Source: Clostridium sp. 1001275B_160808_H3
GTDB lineage: Bacteria; Bacillota; Clostridia; Clostridiales; Clostridiaceae
Length of the DNA stretch: 43,863 bases
NCBI RefSeq assembly: GCF_015550425.1
Contig: NZ_JADNAT010000026.1
Location: 1 to 43,863, forward strand
Direction: 5' to 3'
The stretch's first letter is position 1. Each line of letters opens with the position of its first letter. Below, in pieces: positions 24,539 through 32,453 of the stretch. The notes below the pieces were generated by a model that saw only the letters and a program-made list of their open reading frames with translations, had not been told where the DNA came from and ran no database searches. The position numbers were made by a program, and so were the translations under genes.

Positions 24539-25156
24539 ATGAATACACAAAGGATAATTATAACAATTTTATTAGTATTAGTCATAGCTGCAATTTTAGT
24601 TAAAAAGATTAAATCAAAAAGGGAATTAAACTTAGGAGAAAAAGAAGTAAATCAAGTTCTAAGTAAATTATCAGGATACAAACTATTGAGTGATATATTA
24701 ATAAAAAGAGAAAAAGGTTCGAGTCAAATAGATCATATCTTAATAGGTAAAAAAGGAATATTTGTAATAGAAACAAAGGATTATAGTGGTTCAATATACG
24801 GAGATCAATATTCAAAATATTGGATTCAAATAATAAATAGAAATAAAAATCAATTTTATAATCCCATTAGACAAAATTATGGACATATAAAAGCTTTAGA
24901 AGAATATATAGGTAGAAAAGGAGTATTTATATCAGTAATAGTTTTTACAAACAAATCAAAATTGAAAAAAGTAAAAACAGAGACCCCTGTAATTCAACTA
25001 AAAAAACTAAAGAAGTTTATTAGGAAATATCCTTCAAATATAAGGCTCTCAAGGGAAGAAATTGATTGCATTTATAATTCAATAAAGAAGGGTAACGTGC
25101 ATAGTAATAGAGCAAGAAAGAAACATGTTAAAAGGATTACAAGAAATATATCATAA
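24539..25156 (+). CDS. Membrane-anchored NERD domain protein (nuclease-related)
   Basis: A 205-residue protein with one N-terminal membrane helix (about 5-22) and a NERD domain (about 30-145). The expected nuclease-fold residues are visible: Glu34, Asp65 in SQIDHILIG, and Glu78 with Lys80 in FVIETKDY, a D-ExK layout. The C-terminal tail is very basic (ARKKHVKRITRN) and may bind nucleic acid. The start follows TTAGGAG. NERD proteins are thought to be nucleases with PD-(D/E)XK-like folds, but few have been tested. Anchoring on the inner face of the membrane could suit processing of incoming DNA, which is inference. Confidence 0.88.
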   Translation: MNTQRIIITILLVLVIAAILVKKIKSKRELNLGEKEVNQVLSKLSGYKLLSDILIKREKGSSQIDHILIGKKGIFVIETKDYSGSIYGDQYSKYWIQIINRNKNQFYNPIRQNYGHIKALEEYIGRKGVFISVIVFTNKSKLKKVKTETPVIQLKKLKKFIRKYPSNIRLSREEIDCIYNSIKKGNVHSNRARKKHVKRITRNIS

Positions 25157-25257
25157 AAATGTTTTTATCTAATTATAACTTTAAATTATTTTTATAATTA
25201 ATTTGTATTAAGTTGAAATGTAAAATACATAGAAATATTAAGAAAATTTATATTATT

Positions 25258-25299
25258 AAAATCAGGAAGATATTATTAGTATATCTATTCCTGATTTTT
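25258..25299 (+). terminator. Terminator of the NERD gene
   Basis: AAAATCAGGAA pairs with TTCCTGATTTTT. The enclosed bases add an inner AGATAT/ATATCT stem. A T-rich tail follows. Confidence 0.8.
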
Positions 25300-25338
25300 A
25301 TTTTTGAGTATTTTAAAGTATTTTTGAGTATTTTAAAG
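25299..25338. repeat. Exact 20-bp tandem duplication
   Basis: The unit TATTTTTGAGTATTTTAAAG occurs twice in direct succession (25299-25318 and 25319-25338), starting in the U tail of the NERD terminator. Probably a replication-slippage product. Confidence 0.9.
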
Positions 25339-25420
25339 AATTCTAATAATGAATAGAGATTTATATAAATACATATAACTATATTTAAAAATAACGCCTA
25401 AATATATAATATAAGTGACA

Positions 25421-25449
25421 TGGACATTAAAAGAAGTCAGGATTATAAT
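25421..25449 (+). promoter_or_regulatory. Sigma-A promoter of the Kup gene
   Basis: TGGACA (25421-25426) and TATAAT (25444-25449) with a 17-base spacer, 50 bases before the start. The leader would be only about 43 bases, too short for a c-di-AMP riboswitch. Confidence 0.75.
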
Positions 25450-25499
25450 GAGTAGGTTAGATTTTTAATTTGTTAACATAGGAAGGAAAAAGTAAGAAA

Positions 25500-27437
25500 A
25501 TGAAAAAGAAAGTTAGCATAGCGTCTCTTTTAGTAGCATTAGGAATTGTATATGGAGATATAGGTACATCACCTCTCTATGTTATGAAATCAATGCTAGG
25601 AGTGGACAATGGGTACATATCAAGTCAGCTTATTTTGGGAGGAGTATCCCTTGTTTTTTGGACTTTAACGCTTCAAACAACAATAAAATATGTGCTGATA
25701 ACTTTAGAAGCTGATAATAAGGGTGAGGGAGGTATATTTTCTTTATATACTCTTGTTAGGAAAAAAGCTAAGTGGCTAATTATACCTGCAGTTATAGGTG
25801 GAGCAACATTGCTTGCAGATGGTATGATTACACCACCAGTAACAGTAACATCAGCAATAGAGGGATTAAACTTAGTTTTCTCAATAGAAACTAAAGGAAT
25901 AATTATAATTGTAATAAGTATATTAACGATATTATTTTTACTTCAAAGATTTGGAACTGATGTGATAGGAAAATTATTTGGACCAATGATGGTTATATGG
26001 TTTTTTATGCTTTTTGCTTTAGGATTAAGTCAAGTAATGCAATATCCTCAAATAATAAAAGCCATAAACCCTTATTATGGAATTAATTTGTTAATAACAA
26101 ATCCTAGAAGTGTTTATATTTTAGGAGCTGTTTTTCTTTGTACAACTGGTGCGGAAGCACTTTATTCTGACCTTGGACATTGTGGAAAGAAAAATATACA
26201 CTACACATGGGTATTTGTAAAAATATGTTTAGTAGTAAATTATTTAGGTCAAGGTGCATGGTTAATGTTAAGAGAAGGTAGTGTAATTAAGGAAAATCCA
26301 TTCTTTTTAATTATGCCAAGTTGGTTTGTCGTACCAGGAACAATTATTGCTACAATTGCAGCAATAATTGCTAGCCAAGCTTTGATAACAGGATCATTTA
26401 CATTAGTTTCTGAAGCTATAAAATTAAATATGTTCCCAAAACTTCAAGTTAGATATCCTAATGATGATAAAGGGAAAATTTACATACCCGCAGTTAACTA
26501 TTTACTATATGTTGGATGTGTATTATTAGTTTTAAAATTTCAAAAATCAGAAAATATGGAAGCTGCATATGGTTTAGCAATTACTATAACAATGCTTATG
26601 ACTACAATCTTATTAACTCAATATTTAAGATTTAATAAAAAGAAAAAAGTTATGTCTGTGATAGTATTTGCTATTTTTATGGTGATAGAAAGTGCATTTT
26701 TATATGCTAATTTATTTAAATTCATACATGGTGGATATGTTACTATAATAATATCAGGAGCACTTATCTTCTTAATGTATATATGGATTTATGGGACAAG
26801 AATAAGAAAAAGATTTAGTCAATATGTTGATATAACAGATTATAAAGAACATTTTAAGTCATTACAAGAGGATAAGGAAATACCTTTATATGCGACTAAT
26901 CTTGTTTATTTAACTGAGTCACAAAATTATAAAGAAATAGAAAGCAAGATAATATTTTCTATATTTAATAAGCAACCTAAACGTGCGAAATTCTACTGGT
27001 TTGTGAATGTAAAAGTAACAGATGAACCATATACTACTGAATATAGTGTAAATACGATTGTACCAAATGAAGCATTTAGTATTCAATTTAATCTCGGGTT
27101 CCGTATAGATCAAAAGGTAAATGTGTTTTTACATCAAATAATTCAGGATTTAGTTAAATGTGGTGAAATTAAATATACTCCGAAGGATTATATGATTAGT
27201 CAAAATGGAAAGTTTGTAGTTGGAGATTTTAAATTTGTATTATTAGAAGAAGTACTTTCTAACGAAAATGAACTTTCTAGATGGGATAACTTTATTACTA
27301 GTACAAAATTATTAATTAAAAGATTGACTGTTTCACCAGCTAAATGGTTTGGAATAGATACTAGTATTGTTAAAATAGAGAAAGTTCCAATTATAATAGG
27401 TTGTAAAGATATAGTGAGTTTGACAAGAATAAATTAA
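25500..27437 (+). CDS. kup: KUP/HAK/KT family potassium uptake protein
   Basis: A 645-residue potassium transporter. The family signature is at the N-terminus (ALGIVYGDIGTSPLYVMKSM, about 13-32). About twelve membrane helices run to residue 440, followed by a cytosolic C-terminal domain of about 200 residues. Kup proteins take up potassium together with protons. The GAEALYSDLGHCGKK block (about 217-231) is a conserved loop of the family. The start follows GGAAGGA. It has its own promoter and a terminator at 27446, so it is a single-gene unit. No potassium-sensing regulator is adjacent. Confidence 0.95.
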   Translation: MKKKVSIASLLVALGIVYGDIGTSPLYVMKSMLGVDNGYISSQLILGGVSLVFWTLTLQTTIKYVLITLEADNKGEGGIFSLYTLVRKKAKWLIIPAVIGGATLLADGMITPPVTVTSAIEGLNLVFSIETKGIIIIVISILTILFLLQRFGTDVIGKLFGPMMVIWFFMLFALGLSQVMQYPQIIKAINPYYGINLLITNPRSVYILGAVFLCTTGAEALYSDLGHCGKKNIHYTWVFVKICLVVNYLGQGAWLMLREGSVIKENPFFLIMPSWFVVPGTIIATIAAIIASQALITGSFTLVSEAIKLNMFPKLQVRYPNDDKGKIYIPAVNYLLYVGCVLLVLKFQKSENMEAAYGLAITITMLMTTILLTQYLRFNKKKKVMSVIVFAIFMVIESAFLYANLFKFIHGGYVTIIISGALIFLMYIWIYGTRIRKRFSQYVDITDYKEHFKSLQEDKEIPLYATNLVYLTESQNYKEIESKIIFSIFNKQPKRAKFYWFVNVKVTDEPYTTEYSVNTIVPNEAFSIQFNLGFRIDQKVNVFLHQIIQDLVKCGEIKYTPKDYMISQNGKFVVGDFKFVLLEEVLSNENELSRWDNFITSTKLLIKRLTVSPAKWFGIDTSIVKIEKVPIIIGCKDIVSLTRIN

Positions 27438-27445
27438 AGATTATT

Positions 27446-27478
27446 AAGATAGGCTTTTAATAGGTCTATCTTATTTTT
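27446..27478 (+). terminator. Terminator of the Kup gene
   Basis: AAGATAG pairs with CTATCTT around a loop with partial GGC/GGT pairing, then ATTTTTTA, right after the stop. Confidence 0.75.
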
Positions 27479-27600
27479 TATACTTTAATAGTTTATATTG
27501 AATTTATAAAATGTATGAGAAATGCTCGTCTTCAAATTGAGGTGATTTTTAAATATGTACTGGAAAAGATTTACCGGTTATTAATGATGAATATTTATAA

Positions 27601-27632
27601 AAGACTGAGTGAAATCTTAGTTCTTTTTATAT
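27601..27632 (+). terminator. Second hairpin in the Kup-PadR gap, after a tiny frame
   Basis: AAGACTGAG pairs with CTTAGTTCTT (one bulge, one G-T pair), then TTTTTAT. Just before it, GAGGTG and an ATG at 27555 open a ten-codon frame (MYWKRFTGY). This may be the remains of a gene with its terminator. Confidence 0.4.
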
Positions 27633-27699
27633 AATTGACTTTAAATATATATTATAAAACTTATTACTTATTTATATAGTAAAAATATTCATCTATATA

Positions 27700-27728
27700 T
27701 TGCCAATAACTTATTAGTATGATATTGT
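27700..27728 (+). promoter_or_regulatory. Promoter of the PadR/DUF4180 operon
   Basis: TTGCCA (27700-27705) and TATTGT (27723-27728) are 17 bases apart; a TATGAT at 27718-27723 is another candidate -10. The PadR palindrome begins within three bases of the -10. Confidence 0.5.
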
Positions 27729-27730
27729 AT

Positions 27731-27754
27731 ACCTATGTTAGTGTTAACATAGGT
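27731..27754. promoter_or_regulatory. PadR operator (autoregulation)
   Basis: ACCTATGTTA and TAACATAGGT form a perfect 10-bp inverted repeat with a 4-base centre. It contains ATGT-N8-ACAT, the recognised core of PadR family operators. It overlaps the expected transcription start and ends four bases before the AAAGGAGG site, so binding would block expression of the operon. Confidence 0.75.
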
Positions 27755-27770
27755 TAAAGGAGGAATATTA

Positions 27771-28319
27771 ATGACAATAGATTATGCAATTTTAGGAATG
27801 TTAAGCTGGCAACCATTGACTGGCTATGATATTAAAAAAATCATTCAAGAATCACCATTTTTCTACTGGTCAGGTAATAATAATCAGATATATAAATCGC
27901 TAGTTAAATTATTAGAGAAGAACTTAGTAGTAAATGAAGTTAAACATCAAGAGAGTGCCCCTTCCAAAAAAATATATTCTATTACAGAATTAGGAGTAAA
28001 AGAATTAGAAAATTGGATTATTAATACTAATGTTGAAGTACCTGAATTCAAAAAGCAATTTTTGATACAACTAGCATGGTCAGGGCGTTTAGAGTTAAAT
28101 GAAGTTGAAACATTATTATCAAAGTATGAATTAGAAGTTAAAGAATATATATCTATGTATAAAGAGGAACAAAGAAGAGAAAAGCATTTTAAAGATAGAA
28201 CTAATCAAGAATATTTTATTTGGAAAATGCTTTATGAAAATATGATTATGTCTTATGAAAATGAATTAAATTGGATTGAGAAAGTACGTAAAGGTTTATT
28301 AAATAATTATAAATTGTAG
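27771..28319 (+). CDS. PadR family transcriptional regulator
   Basis: A 182-residue PadR protein with an N-terminal winged helix (about 1-85, ILGMLSWQPLTGYDIKKIIQ and the SGNNNQIYKSLVKLLEKN recognition region) and a C-terminal alpha-helical domain of the Vir_act_alpha_C type (about 92-175) used for dimerisation. Such repressors respond to small aromatic or drug-like ligands, or to unknown signals. The start follows AAAGGAGG. A perfect palindrome just before the gene fits autorepression. The second gene of the operon encodes a DUF4180 protein, a common partner of this type of PadR regulator. Confidence 0.93.
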   Translation: MTIDYAILGMLSWQPLTGYDIKKIIQESPFFYWSGNNNQIYKSLVKLLEKNLVVNEVKHQESAPSKKIYSITELGVKELENWIINTNVEVPEFKKQFLIQLAWSGRLELNEVETLLSKYELEVKEYISMYKEEQRREKHFKDRTNQEYFIWKMLYENMIMSYENELNWIEKVRKGLLNNYKL

Positions 28320-28383
28320 AAAGTTTAGGTACTGGAAATTCAATAAAATTAACTACAAAATTAATTATACGAGGAGAATTAAA

Positions 28384-28752
28384 ATGAAAATTACAAAAAT
28401 AAATAATAATGGAATAGAAATTGCTATTGTAGAAAGTGAAGATTTAGTATTAACTGATGTACAATCTGCTTTGGATCTAATGGCTACAATATCATATGAA
28501 ACTGGATGCGATAGATTTGCTATTAATAAAGAAGCTATTATAGAAGATTTTTTTAAACTAAGTACAGGGATTGCAGGTGATATTTTACAACGTTTTAGCA
28601 ATTACAGAACTAAATTTGCAGTTTGGGGAGATTTCTCAATATATACAAGTAAAGCATTAAGAGATTTTATTTATGAAAGTAATAAAGGAAATTGTATATA
28701 TTTTACTTCTACTCAAGAAGAAGCAGTAGTTAAGTTATCTAATACAAAATAA
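28384..28752 (+). CDS. DUF4180 domain-containing protein
   Basis: A 122-residue soluble protein covering the whole DUF4180 domain: DLVLTDVQSALDLMATISYE near the start, DRFAINKEAIIEDFFKLSTG in the middle and DFIYESNKGNCIYFTSTQEE at the end. The function of the family is unknown; members often lie beside PadR regulators, as here (65-base gap, CGAGGAG site). The fold may resemble STAS-like or anti-sigma antagonist domains, an idea I hold weakly. Its stop codon lies within the left arm of the operon terminator. Confidence 0.9.
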   Translation: MKITKINNNGIEIAIVESEDLVLTDVQSALDLMATISYETGCDRFAINKEAIIEDFFKLSTGIAGDILQRFSNYRTKFAVWGDFSIYTSKALRDFIYESNKGNCIYFTSTQEEAVVKLSNTK

Positions 28753-28794
28753 AAAGGTTATGGAGATTTTTTGTTTATCTCCATAACCTTTTTT
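28751..28794 (+). terminator. Terminator of the PadR/DUF4180 operon
   Basis: A 16-bp perfect stem (28751-28766 with 28778-28793) with an 11-base T-rich loop, then TT. The left arm overlaps the stop codon. Confidence 0.92.
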
Positions 28795-29053
28795 ACGATA
28801 AAGATCAGTATAAGCATTCATTTTTATGATATAATCATCAATATAAATAATTATTATTAAATAATATAATTTGTTTAGAGATGGTAGAATTAATTATTTT
28901 ATTGGTAAATAAAATATGAATTTATTAAGTAAACATAATTTTTAAATATATAAGAAGTTTGGTTAAATGTAACCAGTATAATAACTAATTAGAGGTAAAA
29001 ACTAAATATAATTAAATATTTAATAATTTTATATTCTATTAAAAAAGAGTAAG
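28795..29053. other. AT-rich gap upstream of selO
   Basis: No gene is supported on either strand. The selO promoter should lie here, but no clear -35/-10 pair stands out. It ends at a 12-bp inverted repeat (29054-29087). Confidence 0.45.
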
Positions 29054-29087
29054 TGACTAATATTAATGTGATCCCTAATATTAGTCA
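29054..29087. promoter_or_regulatory. 12-bp inverted repeat upstream of selO
   Basis: TGACTAATATTA (29054-29065) and TAATATTAGTCA (29076-29087) are exact reverse complements with a 10-base centre. It ends 34 bases before the selO start and lacks a T run, so an operator or leader hairpin is more likely than a terminator. Confidence 0.55.
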
Positions 29088-29121
29088 ATTAAAGCATTTA
29101 TAAAAATAGAAAGGAGAGAAT

Positions 29122-30597
29122 ATGTTAGAAAAAGAAATGATAAAAGATACAAAATTCAATTTTGATAATAGTTATTTAAAGCTTTCAGATATATTTTATA
29201 CTATACAAGAACCAAGTAATGTTCCATCACCTAAGCTCGTTGCATTAAACTATTCATTGATAAATTCTTTAGGATTAGATTCTAAGTTTTTACAAAGTAA
29301 AGATGGAGTTGAAGTTCTTGCTGGCAATAAGATTCCAGAAGGGTCTACACCATTTGCACAAGCATATGCAGGACATCAATTTGGACATTTTACAATGCTT
29401 GGAGATGGTAGAGCAACATTAATTGGAGAGCATATAACTCCTATTGGAGAGCGTGTAGATATTCAACTTAAAGGTTCTGGTAGAACTCCATATTCAAGAG
29501 GTGGAGATGGAAAAGCTGCTTTAGGACCAATGCTAAGAGAATACATTATAAGTGAAGCAATGGCTGCACTTGGAATTCCTACAACTCGTAGTTTGGCTGT
29601 AGTTACTACTGGTGAAAAAATAATACGTGAAGATTATTTACCTGGTGCAATATTGACACGTGTTGCAGCAAGTCATATACGTGTAGGAACTTTCCAATAT
29701 GCTGCTAGATTTGGGAACATCCATGAACTTAAAGAATTAGCTGATTATACTATAAATAGGCATTATCCTTATGTTGATAATGAAGAAAATAAATATTTAG
29801 CATTCTTAAAAGAAGTAGTAAAAAAACAAGCAGATCTTATAGCAAAATGGCAATTAGTGGGATTCATTCATGGAGTTATGAATACAGATAACATGACAAT
29901 TAGTGGAGAAACTATTGATTATGGACCTTGTGCATTTATGGATGTATATGATCCAGAAACAGTTTTTAGTTCAATAGATGTTCAAGGAAGATATGCTTAT
30001 GGAAATCAACCTAAGCTTGCAGCTTGGAATCTTGCAAGATTTGCTGAAACGCTAATACCATTACTTCATGATGATCAAGATGAAGCAGTTGATTTAGCGC
30101 AAAATGCAATTTCAGAATTTGCAAATATATATGAAGAAATTTGGTTATCTGGAATGAGATCAAAACTTGGAATATTTAATGAAGAAGATGAAGATAAATC
30201 ACTAATTGAAAATCTTTTGAGTATGATGCATAAATATGGTGCAGACTATACAAATACATTTAGTGCATTAACTCTTGATAAAAGAGATGGTATTGTAATG
30301 TTTGCTACATCTGAATTTAGTAAATGGAATGAACTATGGCAAGAAAGATTAACAAGGCAAGCAGAAACAAAAGAATCAATTAAACAACTTATGCAGAGTT
30401 CTAATCCTTATATAATACCACGTAATCATAGAGTAGAAGAAGCATTAGAGGCTGCAGTAAAAAATGATGATTATGGAGTGATGGATAGACTTTTAGATGC
30501 ACTATCAAAACCATTTGCATATTCCAAAGAGCAAGATGATTATTCAACATTACCAGAACCTTCAAATAGTCCATATAGAACATTTTGTGGAACTTAA
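29122..30597 (+). CDS. selO: Protein adenylyltransferase SelO (YdiU family)
   Basis: A 491-residue pseudokinase-fold enzyme, the usual length for the family. Family motifs include [20 protein letters not shown] (about 75-94), [20 protein letters not shown] (about 115-134), and the catalytic/metal region [19 protein letters not shown] (about 251-269). SelO binds ATP upside down and adds AMP to Ser, Thr or Tyr of target proteins, as part of the redox-stress response. The protein ends in FCGT, with cysteine near the place where animal SelO carries selenocysteine. The start follows AAAGGAGAG. It is a single gene between two terminators, with an inverted repeat upstream. Confidence 0.96.
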   Translation: MLEKEMIKDTKFNFDNSYLKLSDIFYTIQEPSNVPSPKLVALNYSLINSLGLDSKFLQSKDGVEVLAGNKIPEGSTPFAQAYAGHQFGHFTMLGDGRATLIGEHITPIGERVDIQLKGSGRTPYSRGGDGKAALGPMLREYIISEAMAALGIPTTRSLAVVTTGEKIIREDYLPGAILTRVAASHIRVGTFQYAARFGNIHELKELADYTINRHYPYVDNEENKYLAFLKEVVKKQADLIAKWQLVGFIHGVMNTDNMTISGETIDYGPCAFMDVYDPETVFSSIDVQGRYAYGNQPKLAAWNLARFAETLIPLLHDDQDEAVDLAQNAISEFANIYEEIWLSGMRSKLGIFNEEDEDKSLIENLLSMMHKYGADYTNTFSALTLDKRDGIVMFATSEFSKWNELWQERLTRQAETKESIKQLMQSSNPYIIPRNHRVEEALEAAVKNDDYGVMDRLLDALSKPFAYSKEQDDYSTLPEPSNSPYRTFCGT

Positions 30598-30623
30598 AGA
30601 AATTATAAGTTTTATTAGAGCAG

Positions 30624-30662
30624 AGGATTTTTTATAAATATATTTATAAAAAATCCTTTTTA
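30624..30662 (+). terminator. Terminator of selO
   Basis: 30624-30640 is the exact reverse complement of 30641-30657, giving a 34-base perfect palindrome ending in TTTTT. It also marks the point where the neighbouring pseudogene loses similarity to its family. Confidence 0.85.
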
Positions 30663-30834
30663 TTATACAGTAAGCCTTATTCTTTTTAGTTAAGCTTATT
30701 ATAAGAGGAAGCAAGAAACATATTAGCCCTAGCCAAGCAAATAAAATATTAAATAATCCAAGAGTTAAATATACAACTGTAGCAATTCACAGGTAATCGT
30801 ACCAATCTTTTTTAGTATTCTTTTTAATTTTCAT
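30661..30834 (-). pseudogene. Broken 4Fe-4S-binding membrane protein gene
   Basis: The reverse strand opens with ATG at 30834 and reads MKIKKNTKKDWYDYL, then a TGA (30789-30787), then IATVVYLTLGLFNILFAWLG, a second hydrophobic run and KKNKAYC before entering the selO terminator. The TGA stands where Trp (TGG) would fit the hydrophobic segment. The AYC end looks like the first cysteine of an iron-sulfur motif of small membrane proteins of the NosR/CcoG-like kind (recalled, not checked). The 3' part, including the other cysteines, is gone. The gene begins two bases after the stop of the ferredoxin-like gene, so the two were once an operon. Confidence 0.7.
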
Positions 30835-30836
30835 AT

Positions 30837-31046
30837 TTAATTTACTTCCCTCTTAATTTCAATAATTGATGCAGGACACACTTTAGCACATTTAGAACAA
30901 CCAACACATTTATTAAAGTCAACTTGTGCATAAATTCCTTTATAAACTGAAATTGCGCCTAAAGGACAGCATTTTTCATATAAGCCATAGGCTACAGAGT
31001 AGGCTTGTTCTACATATGCCTTTTTCCTTATAATTTGTTTAATCAT
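30837..31046 (-). CDS. Small 4Fe-4S ferredoxin-like protein
   Basis: A 69-residue protein with one complete [4Fe-4S] motif, CVGCSKCAKVCPAS (about 47-60), and a CCPLGAI block (about 26-32) that looks like the remains of a second cluster site, since it lacks the CxxCxxC part. The protein probably carries one cluster and moves electrons. The start at 31046 has a weak GAGAGAT site. Its former partner, a membrane iron-sulfur protein encoded immediately downstream, is a pseudogene, so this ferredoxin may have lost its function. Confidence 0.85.
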   Translation of the reverse strand: MIKQIIRKKAYVEQAYSVAYGLYEKCCPLGAISVYKGIYAQVDFNKCVGCSKCAKVCPASIIEIKREVN

Positions 31047-31202
31047 TATGATCTCTCACTAAAAATATAAATTCTCAAATATTATATATTTAAATATATT
31101 GTAATAAAGTCCCATAAGGTAATTAATGAAAAGATTTCATTAATTATGTTTTATTCATCAAACTTTATTTAATACATATTATAAAAATAAAAAGGAGATT
31201 TT

Positions 31203-32300
31203 ATGAAACATAAAAAGTTGCCTAGAGAAAAATACTTTGGACATTTAGAGCAAGTCTTTGCTTTTTATGGTCCAATGCCTACAGGAGTTACCATTTCTGA
31301 AGAAGGGCGTATTTTTGTGAATTTTCCAAAGTGGGGAGACGATGTTAAGTTCACAGTAGCTGAAATTGTTAAGAACAAATTAGTTCCTTATCCAAATATG
31401 GAGATAAATAAAGAAGATTATAATGATCCTAGCAAAAGATTTATAAGTGTGCAAAGTGTTGTAGCAGATGGAAGAGGAACACTTTTTGTTTTAGATACAG
31501 CTTCACCTATGTTTTCTGAACCTATAAAAGGTGGAGCAAAATTAGTTGCTGTAGATTTGAAAACTAATAAAATAAGGAGAATATATACTTTTTCTGATGA
31601 CGTTGTCTTACCAACAACATATTTAAATGATGTACGTATAGATTATCGTGTTGGAGAAGAAGGATATGCATATATAACTGATTCTTCAACAAATGGACAA
31701 GGAGCAATTATTGTTCTTAATTTAAAGAGTGGTGAAGCATTTAGACGATTAAATGGTGATAAATCAACATCTCCTGATCCAAATTTTATTCCTAAAGTTG
31801 AAGGAGAAGTATTACTTAAAAGGAAAGAGGATGGTACAACTGAACCAATTAATTTTTCAGTTGATGGGATAGCTATATCTCCTAATGGAAAAATTCTATA
31901 TTATTGTCCGTTATCAAGTAGAAATTTATATTCTATTGAAACAGAACTTTTAAGAAATAGAGCAATTCCAGATGAAGTATTATCATCTTATGTTAAAGAT
32001 CTAGGGGAAAAGGGTGCTTCTGATGGTCTAATGTCTGATGCTAGAGGAATAGTCTATGCAGGTGACTATGAAAATAATAGTATTAGAACTATTTTACTAG
32101 ATGGCACAATGAAAACTATAGCACATGATCCAAGAATTTTATGGCCAGATACACTTTCTATAGGCCATGATAAATATTTGTATTTCACTGCAAATCAACT
32201 AAACAGACAAGCTGATTATCATTATGGAAAAGACTTAAGAGAAAAGCCTTATAGTTTATTTAGAATTAAAATTAATGAGCTACCTGCACCTACAAAATAA
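31203..32300 (+). CDS. Yellow/major royal jelly protein-like protein (MRJP family)
   Basis: A 365-residue protein with the six-bladed beta-propeller pattern of the MRJP/yellow family. Recognisable blocks are GVTISEEGRIFVNFPKWGDD (about 29-48), SVVADGRGTLFVLDT (about 84-98), YLNDVRIDYR, GYAYITDSSTNGQGAIIVL (about 160-178) and SVDGIAISPNGKILYYCPLS (about 220-239). No signal peptide is present, so it acts in the cytosol. Insect yellow proteins include dopachrome conversion enzymes; bacterial members have no settled role and may be lactonase-like. The start follows AAAGGAG. An oxidoreductase gene lies 153 bases downstream. Confidence 0.9.
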   Translation: MKHKKLPREKYFGHLEQVFAFYGPMPTGVTISEEGRIFVNFPKWGDDVKFTVAEIVKNKLVPYPNMEINKEDYNDPSKRFISVQSVVADGRGTLFVLDTASPMFSEPIKGGAKLVAVDLKTNKIRRIYTFSDDVVLPTTYLNDVRIDYRVGEEGYAYITDSSTNGQGAIIVLNLKSGEAFRRLNGDKSTSPDPNFIPKVEGEVLLKRKEDGTTEPINFSVDGIAISPNGKILYYCPLSSRNLYSIETELLRNRAIPDEVLSSYVKDLGEKGASDGLMSDARGIVYAGDYENNSIRTILLDGTMKTIAHDPRILWPDTLSIGHDKYLYFTANQLNRQADYHYGKDLREKPYSLFRIKINELPAPTK

Positions 32301-32453
32301 AAATTAATCTCAATTTTGAAATGGAATATATAAGTTTAAGTTAATCTGAAAGGAAGTGATTAAATAAGTGAACTTATATATCCATTTTTTATTTGCTATT
32401 CTTAGAAGGAGTCTTATATAATTATAGTAATAAAAGAGAGGAGTAATAAATTT

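Noticed and set aside
24717..24730. GGTTCGAGTC, resembling a tRNA T-loop
   Set aside because: It lies inside the NERD coding sequence and no acceptor, D or anticodon stems surround it.
25250..25499. ydaO/c-di-AMP riboswitch before kup
   Set aside because: No aptamer-like conserved segments are seen and the best promoter leaves a leader of about 43 bases.
32355..32420. Tiny frame (17 residues) between the MRJP-like and oxidoreductase genes
   Set aside because: It has a GTG after a fair ribosome binding site but is too short to support as a gene and shows no family features.
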